DNA of 64,000 nt from Neolentinus lepideus HHB14362 ss-1 (Eukaryota; Basidiomycota; Agaricomycetes; Gloeophyllales; Gloeophyllaceae), in contig KV425561.1 in NCBI GenBank assembly GCA_001632425.1, positions 534,436 through 598,435 of the forward strand. Direction: 5' to 3'. The notes beneath the pieces are model-generated. The model had not been told where the DNA came from, ran no database searches, and saw only the letters and a program-made list of their open reading frames with translations. This document shows positions 1 to 13,063 of the stretch, one piece after another. Positions within the stretch are counted from its first letter, which is position 1. The number at the start of each line of letters is the position of its first letter. The translations under genes were made by a program, and so were the position numbers.

Positions 1-1
1 G

Positions 2-2569
<2,568 letters not shown>

Positions 2570-3561
2570 TTCGGGTTATGCGGACTCCGGCATTTTGCGT
2601 TGCTTTCTGCTTGTATCATATGTATTCAATAGTACCCTGCATCTCGTTACCCTCGTTGATCCCATAACGTTCGATACCGCTCATCTACTACTCCCGGATA
2701 ACTATGCACGTCATCTGTACTCCCCGACAGCTGCTCCCTGAGGCCTGAGGGCCTGCTCGGTGCTTGATGATTCCCGCGGTTTGTCCGCAATGCTGTGCTC
2801 ATTCAAAGATTTTCTATGCCGGTAGCAGCATAAGCAGTGCAAATTCCATGTTTTGTGAGATTCAATGTCTCTCATAGCACAACATCCATTTGATCACAAC
2901 CTAGCTTCTCTCAATAATTTTAGAAATGACATTGTGATCTTTGTAGTAGGAACAATAGGTCCCCATGCAAGACCATACATATGTTTTATGACATGCTGCT
3001 ACAAGGTTAATAATCATAGAAGGAAGTTGAATGTACATAAGAGGGAAATGAAGAGAGAACCCATGATAGGGTACCGAACAGTTTTCCGGCATGCCCCGGG
3101 GCCAACCAGAGGGTTCCGAAACGCCACAAATTCCCTTATAAAGGATCCCCAAGCCACCCCTGAATTCACAAGGCGTAGTGTATATTTGGAGCAGGTAACG
3201 GTAAACTGATGTCCCCTGGTAGTTGAGGCATGATGTTCAGTCTGTGGCGGGATTCCATTCGTAGCGCATCCCGTTCGTTACGCGGGATTGCAGATACCTT
3301 TAGCAGTCGAAATGAAACCACTTCGTCGCTTTCCGTCTATGCTGCTTCTAGTCGAGCCAGAAGAGTGTAGCCAGAGTCCTTCTGCATGCTATTGGCACAA
3401 GGCAGTCTGATCATAGAATACTGAAAACAATTGTGAATGTATAAATAGCGATAACATAATTGCAACTTACCATGTACTGGGTAGACTACAGCCAGCTCCG
3501 TCGTAGATCCGCGATAGGGCTCCCGCTTAAGGGTTGGGCGGGGCGAGTCGGATAGACTCGC
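2570..3561. other. Intergenic, convergent 3' ends
   Basis: About 1 kb between the stops of PRP22 and NXT1. Small open frames exist (for example 2865-3209) but none resembles a protein or has gene-like splice structure. The part around 2850-3050 is AT-richer than its surroundings and may be an eroded repeat; nothing firmer can be said. Confidence 0.5.
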
Positions 3562-4140
3562 TCATCCAACAAACCTCATAGCGTCCGCGCCGACGTAGTA
3601 CTTGGCGACTTCTCCAGGCTTCGCCGGCGGAGCTGTGGGATCAGGTACGAGCATGAACGTCTGTGAGAAGACCCGGGGCTGGCCATCGAGCGACCCGCGA
3701 GGTGTTGATGCTGGATTGCCGATGGGCCCTTTCCCGTGTGTCACTGTACCTGAGACAGTGATCAGTAGTGAAGGGGGCTGATTTCCTATAGAGTTGTGGT
3801 CAATTGAACTCTGCTGTTGATAGAGAGTTCGACTGATAGGCACCAGGAATGGGATGACAATCATAGGATTGTACCTCGTGTTTCGTAGGTGGCATGCGCT
3901 CCATCATGGATTTGACTCCTTCAGATCCTTGGTAGCCGGTCCCATTCCATGTCACGGTTGAGGTCGACCGGTAGAAATTGGGTATATCATCACTGCGTGT
4001 GTCCGAGTCGTAAACCGTGTAGTACAAGCGCGTGAACTGGTCCGCAGCTCGTGCAGCTATTTCAATACTTATACTGAGCTTTAGATCCGGAGACTAAACG
4101 CAAGGGAATAAACTCACTCGCTGGATGTAAGAGCACTCAT
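3562..4140 (-). CDS. NXT1: NTF2-related mRNA export factor p15/NXT1
   Basis: A small NTF2-fold protein (158 aa) that in animals and filamentous fungi pairs with the NXF1/Mex67-type receptor for bulk mRNA export through nuclear pores. Exons (minus strand): 4118-4140, 3844-4073, 3562-3785; introns of 44 and 58 bp, with frame kept. Evidence: an N-terminal helix AARAADQFTRLYYTVYD, then the NTF2 core with VTWNGTGYQG, the YDCHPIPG segment, SLLITVSGTVTHG, and the strand FSQTFMLVPD. The order and spacing match the p15/NXT family, not the larger Ran-binding NTF2 or scytalone-dehydratase branches. It starts 188 bp from the divergent ISC1 start, so the two genes probably share a promoter region. Confidence 0.88.
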
Positions 4141-4328
4141 AGTAGTTTGTGGCTTTTCCGGAGATCGAAATTCAACTTCCGCGTGCATTGACGCGTGAGA
4201 GGATGCACGTGATCGTTCCGCCACCCCTACCTAAAAATAGCCTCAGTGAGCGCTGCAGGCGTGTGTATGTGCTATGTATGTCGCGCGACGACAGCGACCA
4301 ACATGAGACTATTCTCGCTCAAGTCACC
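4141..4328. promoter_or_regulatory. Shared NXT1/ISC1 divergent promoter region
   Basis: The 188 bp between two start codons facing away from each other must hold both core promoters (or the 5' UTR of at least one). No clear TATA box is visible. The ISC1 frame stays open upstream of the chosen ATG, with in-frame ATGs further up, so part of this stretch could be coding. Confidence 0.5.
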
Positions 4329-5982
4329 ATGTCAGACACTAGGCTGCGAGTCCTAACACTCAATTGCTGGTAAGACCGACTGATGTTCCTCCACAGTGCG
4401 AAGTCTGAATTGCATGGTCGCAGGGGATTGAAGTATGTCGCGAAGAATCGAGTCGAGCGGATAGCGGGCATCGCAGACGTTCTTTCCGCGTCGGATTACG
4501 ACATAATCTGCTTGCAAGAGGTGTGGGTTTCAGCAGACTACAATCACATTCGAAGAAGTATCGCAGGTCGTCTGCCATATGCAAAATACTTCTACAGGTA
4601 TGTTCGTGTTTCATGTTAAACTTCCTTGTTTACGGATCATTGGTCCACATTTATACAGCGGTGCTCTGGGGGCAGGACTGGCTATCTTCTCTCGTTTCCC
4701 GATTATCGCTGCAACTATACATCCGTACTCCCTGAACGGCTCCCCGATAGATGTGATTGCCGGTGACTGGTTTGTAGGCAAAGCAGCGGCCAGCATATTA
4801 GTCGCGCACCCAAATCTCGGTCAGCTACAGATATACAACACCCATGTTCGTCGGTTTGCCTTTCGTCTTCCAAGTTGCAAGTCGGGCTCACTCTGCACAG
4901 TTGTTTGCTAAAGGCGGTGAAAGTGGACCTACCATAAATCAAGCTCACCGAGTAATCAACGCATGGGAGATTGCAAAACTCGCCAGACAGTCGGCCGAGC
5001 TCGGTCGCTATGTCTTAGCTGTAAGTTCGAAATCATATGTCGTACAGAATTTCATGACAACGGTGACTGCTCATTCGTTCAGGCGGGCGATTTCAATACA
5101 ATCCCTTCTTCCCTCCCCATGAACGTGATCTCGGAACATGCTGGTTTGATGGACTCTTGGGAAATCACACACCCCCATTCTCATATGACGTCGAATGCTG
5201 CGCCAGTATCTCCCTTGGATGCAGTCAAACTTCATGGCATTACCGCGGATTCTCCTCTGAACAGCTATTCTGGCGGGAAACAGCTCGAGTCGTACGCCCG
5301 TAGATTTTCCGGGAAAAAGCTCGACTATATCTTCTTCAGAGGGCCGGTTAACGGGAGCAAAGACAGGCCTACGCTGGTATGCACAGAGGCTAAAGTTGTA
5401 TTCACAGAAGAAGTCCCGGGTATGAGCTTCTCGTTCTCAGACCACTTTGGGGTGGATGCTACTTTTGAGATCCGTGGCGCCGCACAAACGGACTTCCAAA
5501 ACGAGGTAGAACTTACCCGCTCTGTTATTTCTGACACCACCTCGAGCGCTATCCCGTCCTCAGCCCAACCTTCGGACTCGACAGCTACTTGGCTTTCGCC
5601 CGCCTCAATAACTGCCATTCTCACGACGCTTACGGCCGCTTACCGCACGTCTGTCCATCGCGCTCGGTATCACCTGACAATCTTCACTCTCTGTCTTTTT
5701 CTCATCATTGTCTTGGTCGTTCTATTCCCATTTCTCCCGAGCGCCTTCCCCGTCCCATTGACCAAGGGCTGGAAGTGGACGTACAGGGCGCTGAGTTGGA
5801 TCTATGGAATAGTGATCGTGGCGCTCAGTTGGCTAGCGACTACCATGCTCTATGTCGGATGGGTGTATGGGAGGTGGGAAGTGAATGCCTTGACGAATGT
5901 AATCGAGGAAATGGAAATACTACGTAGTTTGAAGGGTTCCAGGTATGAGAGCGGGTCGGACGAGGACAGCATCGGGGAATGA
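4329..5982 (+). CDS. ISC1: Inositol phosphosphingolipid phospholipase C (Isc1; neutral sphingomyelinase type)
   Basis: Hydrolyses inositol phosphosphingolipids to ceramides; a Mg2+-dependent enzyme of ER and mitochondrial membranes. 473 aa; exons 4329-4369, 4424-4597, 4659-4845, 4901-5020, 5083-5982. DNase-I-like (EEP) fold motifs: LRVLTLNCWGLKY at the start, DIICLQEVW with the metal-binding Glu, YSGALGAGLAIFSRFPI, IYNTH, AGDFNTIPSS with Asp and Asn of the active site, and SFSDHFGVDATFEI with the catalytic His. Two C-terminal membrane spans follow (around LTIFTLCLFLIIVLVVLF and GIVIVALSWLATTMLYVGW), as in Isc1. The start was chosen at the ATG directly before the catalytic domain; upstream in-frame ATGs cannot be excluded. 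Intron 3 uses a weak GTTCGT donor. Confidence 0.9.
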
Positions 5983-7610
5983 GTATCGCGGACATAGACT
6001 ACGCGTTGGAATATAGGATTCGCTATTCGATGTACTATAGCGAGGATCCTAGAAACGTTTGGGGGCTGTACTCCTGCATCATAGTAGTTGTATAGGATTG
6101 CAGACTGTTCCGTCCCGTCCACGGGTACGTACGGAAAGGATAACGCTTGAAATCGGACCTATATTAATGAGACAAGCGCGCGAGGTGTTATGCTTTATAG
6201 CCTATCAGATAGCGTAGCGAGATGCAAGCTGCCGACCCGCATCATTGGGCATCAGACGATCGCGCAAGCTTGATCATAGACTGATCATCATCGAGAAAGC
6301 GAGACTATGGCCTGGAAAGATCTTTCAGCCCTGCTACTTACGACGCTTCTACCGTCGGCCGCACACGCCTAGAATCCAGCCTGCTCTGATGCGCTGATGG
6401 GAGAAACCTTGGCGCTCCACAACTGCGGTGGTAGTAAGGAGGTTAGGTTTGATATAGTTTCGGCTGAGGAGACAGCCAATGGTGAATTGATGTATATATG
6501 GTAGACAGGATAAATGCTGGTCGGTGTTTGTTTTCGGAGAATAGCAGGTGTTATCTCGCACGAGACTAATAGGCCATGAAGGCCAGCGAACGTCCCGGAA
6601 TCCAGACAGCAGGGCGTTGAGAACTTGGAAGTTCTGAGGGACAGGCGCTGCGGCTTATCGATAGTTGAAAGGATCTGCTGCTACTAGGATGTGCAGTGGG
6701 TTAAGTCGACACCTTCTGTCAATTTAGGTGAACCATATCGTCGGCCCGGCAGGAGGACATGGTCCCGAACAAGCAAGTTGGGTCGATACCATGACATTGG
6801 ACGAGCTTCCAAGAGTCGTGGGTCACTTGTGCGCTCCGTCGGAAAGAGAACTTATACAGACACCGAGGCCAACATTGACACCAGTAATGTTATTCAGACT
6901 CGCGAGACGTACAATGCGCTCGGTGTCCAATCCATCCGGCAAACATAGTGCGAGTGCCAAGAGCTGCAAGCGCAAATACGCCGGTGTAGAAGTCGAGCGA
7001 CATGGCTGAACGGGCGTGATGAATGGTAGCACGCAAGCGAAGCTAGGATAACCGCGCGCTTTGCACTGCCCCATATACCGAGGGACCTACAGTTAGGCCG
7101 ACTTTGACCACTGACGAGCGAGCGGGAATAGTACGGACCGCCCATATTAATACTTCTGCCAGCCGGTAGCGTTGAGAGCGATGATAGTAGGGGTGGCACC
7201 CTAATTGTTCAAGACAGATAAGAGGTGACAGATTTAGGAGAACTTTTCATAATATTCACGCCAATGTAACGGCATACATTAAATTCACCAGCTATCCATC
7301 TGGGACGGCTGTGACACTGTCCAATCCACACGAAGAGAATGATACATCGTCGTAAGCTCAAAGTATCAGTAGGAATTAGGACTTGCTTCATGACGTAGAG
7401 TACGAATATTTGCGACACCAGCTTGTCAGATAGAAATTGGGTTAGCCAACATTCTTCGCTAGCTATCCCATAACTGTACAAGACCATGCGGAACTGTCTG
7501 CATAGGTTTTGTTAATTTGATTGCCGGGTCAGTTAGACTATCTCAACTTGTGCTATTAGAGATCGACACAAGAGTCAGTTGTTTTCGACTAGTTGGCAGT
7601 ATGTGGTGAG
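5983..7610. other. Intergenic, gene-poor island (left part)
   Basis: No coding signal on either strand: only short open frames without recognisable motifs or plausible splice partners. No RNA gene is evident. With the transposon relic and the stretch to its right, this forms a roughly 5-kb gap between ISC1 and the next gene. Confidence 0.5.
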
Positions 7611-7613
7611 ATT
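7611..7613. repeat. Putative target-site duplication (left copy, ATT)
   Basis: The ATT here matches ATT at 8370-8372, immediately outside the inverted repeats. A 3-bp match is weak on its own but is the size expected for Harbinger insertion. Confidence 0.5.
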
Positions 7614-7616
7614 GGA

Positions 7617-7639
7617 TGACTTCCCGTAACGTTAAATCC
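7617..7639 (+). repeat. Left terminal inverted repeat, 23 bp perfect core
   Basis: Perfect inverted match to 8344-8366. Extending outward by three bases gives one mismatch and two matches. Confidence 0.85.
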
Positions 7640-7740
7640 GTATTTTCCCTAAAATTTGGGCTTTAAAATCGCATCTGCCGAGATGCCGCTGGGACCCCGG
7701 CGAAGTTGCCCTGTCCGTTGCTAACCTGCGAGCCTCCGTA

Positions 7741-7821
7741 AACCAGCTTGGATACAGAGGGGTCTACCCCCGTCTGTATCCTCCGAAACGACGCTAAATC
7801 CTTCGAAACGACGCTAAAGCA
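7741..7821. repeat. Small hairpin and 16-bp duplicated motif inside the transposon relic
   Basis: GGATACAGA followed by GGGG and, after a short loop, CCCC and TCTGTATCC forms a stem-loop (about 7750-7782). Next to it CGAAACGACGCTAAA occurs twice in tandem with a few intervening bases. These are typical of subterminal structure or slippage in a decaying element. Confidence 0.6.
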
Positions 7822-8039
7822 GATAAATCGGTCCACAGATCTCCGGTTCTGAACTCCGCTATCCTCTTCCGTCCAGTGAGCGAGGCGAATTTCCCGCCAT
7901 AGACACATCAGGACAGGGTATTGGTGTATCTTCCTAGCGTCGCGAAAAGCTAGACTTAATTAAATGTTTGTATATCAAGTCCCATAGTCTTGATATAAGC
8001 TCTACCACTGCAAGTACTTCGATGGAGCTGCTGCCAGGC

Positions 8040-8228
8040 CTAGGTGGTGAACACACGAGGATTTGGCATAAAACGCTGGCAGCACAGGTACTGGCGCTGT
8101 TCATTGTGTCGTAGATTACGCAGCTGCCGGGCCTCCTCTACACCAATGAGTAGAACCAAAGCAATGGCCGCGAGCTGCACCAGTTCATCCTCGCAGTCAT
8201 TGTTTATGATGTCGAGTACGTCGGACAT
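8040..8228 (-). pseudogene. N-terminal fragment of a Harbinger-type transposase
   Basis: A 62-residue frame starting MSDVLDIINNDCEDELVQ and running through LAAIALVLLIGVEEARQL to YLCCQRFMPNPRV, then stopping. An N-terminal helix followed by a [Y/R]LCxxxLMPNPR-like segment is what I associate with fungal PIF/Harbinger (DDE nuclease) proteins, which continue for several hundred residues. Here the catalytic DDE part is absent, consistent with an internal deletion just after the PNPR segment. The assignment rests on recall of the family pattern and on the matching inverted repeats and 3-bp duplication around it. It is not a functional gene. Confidence 0.5.
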
Positions 8229-8343
8229 AGGGAATTAGAGATAAAAATCCCTAAAATGGGCTTATGGTTTAGGGACATCCCTATTTGGCATCTCTAAATC
8301 ATTTCGCGAAACCGCTGGCACATTCTACGGAATAGGGATTTAG

Positions 8344-8366
8344 GGATTTAACGTTACGGGAAGTCA
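8344..8366 (-). repeat. Right terminal inverted repeat, 23 bp perfect core
   Basis: Reverse complement of 7617-7639 without mismatch. Confidence 0.85.
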
Positions 8367-8372
8367 CCCATT

Positions 8373-10853
8373 TGTGAATAAACGCTACGAGACTTTGTTT
8401 GCGTTAAGCTCTGGTGGCGCTAGCCGCCGGTAATATCCAGGGACCAGGAAGGACAAGACATACCTGAACATTACTTGCAGAAGTTCTGCGATTTCTAGAA
8501 CACACAGACATAGGAAAGGGCATGCTCACCTTGCAGAGAAGGGGAATCCGAGTCGTTCATGGAAAGACTCCAAGTGGAGATCTATGAACATACGCAGGCT
8601 CGGCGATAGCCGATCTCAGTCTCCGAGGTCCCTAGCCGCATGTCCGCAGGACATTCCTCTACCGATCCTTGCTCTCATCCGTCTCTTGAACGTTTGCTGT
8701 CTCTACATGCCAATACTGTCACCAACGACCGTCAAGGACTGCTCGCACGCTGTAGCTGTATTGCGCGCAGAATTTTCGTGCGGCCGCCTGAGAGCGTGGG
8801 TCCGTCTCCGGTGCCGCAACGCAACGCGACGCGGATCCTCCAAGCTCAAGATCGTCCTGCCAGATAGGCCGCGAAACGTCTCTTCACTCCTACCGGCGGT
8901 ATTCCATCCCCCACAACTTATAGAATATTTCTTTCTCATTTTATGTGCCCTCCAACCGTTGCAGGTCGACCGGCCCAAAATAAGGGTGGTAGGCGGAACA
9001 CGGCGATCAAATAGCTGCGGATTGGCCACTCTTGAGCTTGAGGGTCCAATACGTATAGGGCTCGGTACTCGGTTTCTATACGCAACGCCGTAGCCAATTG
9101 ACGTCGGGGGCCTTTTCTTCGTCATTGGTCGCACAGACCGGAAATTTTGTGTTTGAATTGCCTAGACTCGCTGCGGGCTGTGGCGGGTGGCTTAGGGTGA
9201 GTGCAAATCAAACAGGTTCAAGAAATTTTGCGAAATGAACGTGCACGTGAGTGGTGACGAAAGCTCGCACTCGGGAACACGGAGGGATGGTATATTGGAT
9301 ATGTAAAGTAGGCTCTAAATCCGCGGGCGAATCGGGTGGCCGAAAATGCTACATCGCCTGAGGAAAGGTAAGGCAAATGAGCATCGATGTTGGGCCTTTC
9401 AAACAGTGCGAACTTCGACGTCTGTGGAGCGCCAGGAGTTGAGCGGGGATGTTTCGTGAGCAGGACCGACATGAATTTCCTGAGCTGTGGTTCGGGGAGT
9501 TAGAAGAACATCCGATGTTCAGAATGTTGTAAACTGGCCATCGAGAATAATCCGATGTGGTATGTGTTGGACCATTAAATCACCACGAGCGGCTGCGAAG
9601 AGGAAGCCGAGAGAGCGATTGACCGGCCTTAGGACGACCTCTTGACCAGCCCCAGATCGATGACGGCTGATGGCTGATTACAACAAGGGCAAAGGGCGGA
9701 GTAATATCGATCTCTGTTGTCTCCGAGCTGAAAGGAACATAGGAAAGTCGTGCTGAACATAACACACCGTATGGGAACTGTGTTTGTCAGTATATGAAGA
9801 CTGCGCGAGGGTCAACAGTGGATGCGTAGAGGATCCTGGTAGGATTATTTGTGGAAACAAGGTACGGCGAGGTACTGATTGGGCTATAGATGCACCAAGG
9901 TCGGATATAGGAATTTGATTGACTAGAAACAGTTAGATGAGAAGCCTGAGTTACTGAATGTGTCAAGCATGGGCTGCAGGACATCCAAATGCCTGGACAC
10001 GTTGCGGGATGGACGATCAATGACCAAGCCAGTGCCCGGGAGGGTTGAGGAGCGGCCGGTGGACATAAATTTTCTAGACGACTGTCTGATTGCACAATGA
10101 CAGGATGAACAGATGACAGATAGGGCGTTGCATGGAATTTGTGGCCAGCGCTTGTATCAAGGACATGTACGGTCGTATTGGACCTACATAGTGAGCGGAG
10201 CATGTAATCTAGACTGTAGTGAACGTGTAGACAGTTTATTCATTAATACCGGGAACGCGAAGCGTCCGAGATTCAGCCGTAGGCAAGCTTGCCATGGATG
10301 CAACATCATGATCAGGACGGATGCCTGGAGAAGATGGCAGAGGGCCGTAACGTGAGATATTCTTGTACGCAAACGATTTTTGAGGAAAGCGGGAATAGAG
10401 GGAAGCAAGAGTCGGCGACTGAGGGAGAAAGAGCGACGCCAAGATGGAAAACATTGATGGAGACACGGCGGGTGCTCGAAGGCGAGAGAAGCACTCTGGC
10501 GGTGGGAGGTAAGAAGCGGTTGGTTACACCACTACCAGGGAAACACTACCAGGGAAACACTACTAGGGAAACACTGGCGGTAGTTGGGCGACGTTCTCAA
10601 GTACAACCACTTCTGCCGTTACAAAGATGAGCAGTACAGTATGTTTACCCATGTACCGAGGCAGGAACTCGCATGTCTGAAAAGGCAGTCAGAATCAAGA
10701 TCTGGCATATTCCAAATTGGGAAGGAAGGGCCCAATGGACGAGAAGCGGTCGGCAAGGACCGAGAATAGAGTTTGCAAGGGGAATTACCTAAACGGAATG
10801 ATATGTTGACGTGGGAGGTGATTCCAGAAGGTAGAATACAGGGTCGTATTCCG
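8373..10853. other. Intergenic, gene-poor island (right part)
   Basis: The longest open frame, 8584-9093 (+), has no recognisable domain, an Arg/Ser/Leu composition typical of chance frames, and an overlapping open frame on the other strand. I do not call it. No RNA gene is seen. A small tandem repeat lies at 10531-10572. Confidence 0.5.
10531..10572 (+). repeat. Three tandem copies of a 14-bp unit (ACTACCAGGGAAAC)
   Basis: Two perfect units are followed by a third with one substitution. It lies about 400 bp upstream of the next gene; no function is implied. Confidence 0.8.
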
Positions 10854-10854
10854 C

Positions 10855-10860
10855 TATAAA
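10855..10860 (+). promoter_or_regulatory. TATA box candidate
   Basis: TATAAA lies 110 bp upstream of the ATG at 10970, with a C/T-rich leader between them, a common layout of fungal core promoters. Confidence 0.55.
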
Positions 10861-10969
10861 ACCATGCATCCCCTCCGCCCGTCCTCTTTCCCCCGTCGCC
10901 GTCGCGTCACACATCCTCCGCGTCATCCCCTCACTGCCCGACGCGTTCTCGACGCGTCTTAAGCGACCC

Positions 10970-12523
10970 ATGGACAGCTACGACCCGGACACCATCATCG
11001 ACCACCTCTTCTCCAGCGAGCACACCGCCAGGGATGCAGTTGCACGCGTTCACAACTGGATATCCGCACAGGCATTGGACCATCCAGAAGCTGCCATCCG
11101 GGACTCTGTTATTGATCCGGATTTTGATTTGAGCCATGCATACGACCCACAGCTCTTTTCTTCGCCATCGTGTCCAAACTTGTCACGCGTCTCGTCGCTT
11201 TCCAAACGGAAACAAGTCCAGCCAGAATGGGAACACTCTGCAACCACAGGTTGCTGGGTAGGGCGTACGGTCACGCACAAGCCCGGGCGTCCTGACATGT
11301 CAAGGGACAAGGTAGGAAGGTCAGTGCTCTTCCTTGCTTCATCAACTGACGCCGTTGCCAGCCATTACCGGTTCCTCCTCCGTTTGACCCTGACTTGGCG
11401 GACCCTTTTTTCCCATCCTCGCCTGCCCCAACCCTCTCCAGCTTCGCTTCCGCATCACCAAGTACAATCCCTTCTCTGTCGCGCACGTCTTCTCAGAAGT
11501 CGCTACGGCAGCCCCGCCTGTCGCGTTCCATGTCCTCCTCCCGGTTCCCCTCCATCAGCAGCACGCTCTCCTGTTCACCAGTCGAGGAGGCACTGCCCTC
11601 ACAAGAACTATACACGTTTCCCCCGGCCCCGTCACCTGTGTCCAAATCGGAACTTCATAAGACACAGCCCCTCCGTCTGCGTACCTGCAGGAGTAACAGT
11701 AACTATCCCAACGATAGCACTGCGACGCTCACAGGATCCCCATCAACACCGAGTTCGTCATTCTTCCCATCGAATCCCGGATCTCCCCATGATTCGCTTT
11801 CCACAATTACTACCCCGGCTTTAACGGACAATGGATCCCCCTCTTCCTCTACGTCATCCCGCGCGCCTCGGACCGTTCCTTCTGCACTGTCACTCTTTCA
11901 TCTTCCTTCTCGTTCAAATCTGAGATCTTCTTCGAGTCCCAATTCGCCTGCGGACGAGCATAAGCAACATCGTTACCCCAGTCATCACGCGAGTTCCGTA
12001 TCGTCGTCCAGCCATCCTTCGCCGTCCACCATCACCTCTCCTCTGTCCGCCGTCTCCGAGTCTCGCTGGTCGTTCGCCACTTCTGAACCCGACTTGACAT
12101 TAGCCTCCGCTCCTGTCTCGCCGACGTCACCTGCCTTTCCCGGTTTGGGATCGGCAAAGCAGAGAATCAGAAACAAGAGCTTCCACTTCCCCTCGTTGAG
12201 CCTGCCCTCGGCCCTCGGCGGCGAGAAGAAGAAAAAGCTTGTTGTGAGCGGCGTCGAGCCTTACGACGCGAGGGGCATGGACGCCGTGAGGCGCTGGTGC
12301 GAGAGCCATGGCGAGGTGTCGCGGTTCCAGTGGAAGCCGGATGGCCTGCACGTCCATTTCCGGAAAGCCAGCGTTGCTGATACCGTGAGTGACCCCTCGT
12401 CTTCCCGCGATGCTTCTGGACTGAACGGTATCTCCGCAGGTCTGCCGCTTGCAAGCTCAAGTGGAAATCAAAGGCGCCGGGAGCGTCAGTCTTTCTTGGT
12501 ACCAGGGCAAGCGCCGCCCATAG
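10970..12523 (+). CDS. Unrecognised Ser/Pro-rich protein with C-terminal RRM-like fold
   Basis: 482 aa; exons 10970-11311, 11362-12384, 12440-12523; introns of 50 and 55 bp in frame. I do not recognise the family. Residues 1-60 look structured (IIDHLFSSEHTARDAVARVHNW). The middle 300 residues are Ser/Pro/Thr-rich and likely disordered, with many SP and TP sites. The last 80 residues begin KKKKLVVSGVEPYDARGMDA and continue RRWCESHGEVSRFQWKPDGL, with HVHFRK and a final strand. That pattern, beta-alpha-beta with a 'V-F' strand near the end, resembles an RNA-recognition motif, possibly of the Nup53-like non-canonical type; this is inference. The third exon completes the last strand of that domain, which supports the gene model. 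A TATA box lies upstream. Confidence 0.72.
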
Positions 12524-13063
12524 CGCCTTGCCCTCGCCGCGCCATCCTTGTTGTTATTGTCTCAATGTTGTCTCGTAAGTGTAACTTGAAGTTGTAACAA
12601 AAGTAGAACAACCCGAACTACATCATTACTTAGCATTGTCGTCCATCATCATCGTCACTACCACGTTCGTTTGTTGTTTATGTTTTCTGTTCTGTACTAC
12701 TGTATTTTTTGGGATAGACTCCTGGATTAGTATGTTTTTGGTGTTCACTGCAGGACTGGATTGCGCAGGTTATCCGCATTGCATGTACGTGTAGATAAGT
12801 ATAACATCACTGTAGGTAGTGTAGTTAGGTCGTTCAACCTATACATCCTCCGACACCAATTTGACACTCCGCAGGTACTTTGCGAGCAATTCCTTAGAAT
12901 TGTCCAATGTCCATTGCATTCTCCGCAAGCATTAGAATGAAAAATAGTTACGACTATACAATCAGTCCGCGGATAGCTAAGCACTAATTATACAGGTATC
13001 TTGATGATGAAACTAGAGGGATAGCTGGATGCAAAGAATATAATGTCGATTCCGTTCTGTCCA
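12524..13063. other. Intergenic, convergent 3' ends
   Basis: 540 bp between two convergent stop codons. T-rich runs near 12660-12740 fit 3' UTR sequence. No gene seen. Confidence 0.5.

Larger units (their letters stand above)
7614..8369. mobile_element. Decayed PIF/Harbinger-like DNA transposon (non-autonomous)
   Basis: Both ends carry the same inverted sequence. TGACTTCCCGTAACGTTAAA plus three more bases starts at 7617, and its exact reverse complement ends at 8366. Including one mismatch the inverted ends are 26 bp, 7614-7639 and 8344-8369. They are flanked by a 3-bp direct repeat ATT (7611-7613 and 8370-8372). A 3-bp duplication and a minus-strand frame resembling the N-terminus of fungal Harbinger transposases both point to the PIF/Harbinger superfamily. 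Subterminal AGGGATTTA-like repeats lie near the right end. At 756 bp it is far too short to encode an active transposase, so it is an internally deleted copy. Confidence 0.7.

Noticed and set aside
2865..3209. 114-aa open frame downstream of PRP22
   Set aside because: No recognisable motif; lies in AT-richer sequence between two convergent genes; probably random or a decayed repeat.
8584..9093. 169-aa open frame on the plus strand in the gene-poor island
   Set aside because: No domain, chance-like Arg/Ser/Leu composition, overlapping long frame on the other strand, and no splice partners.
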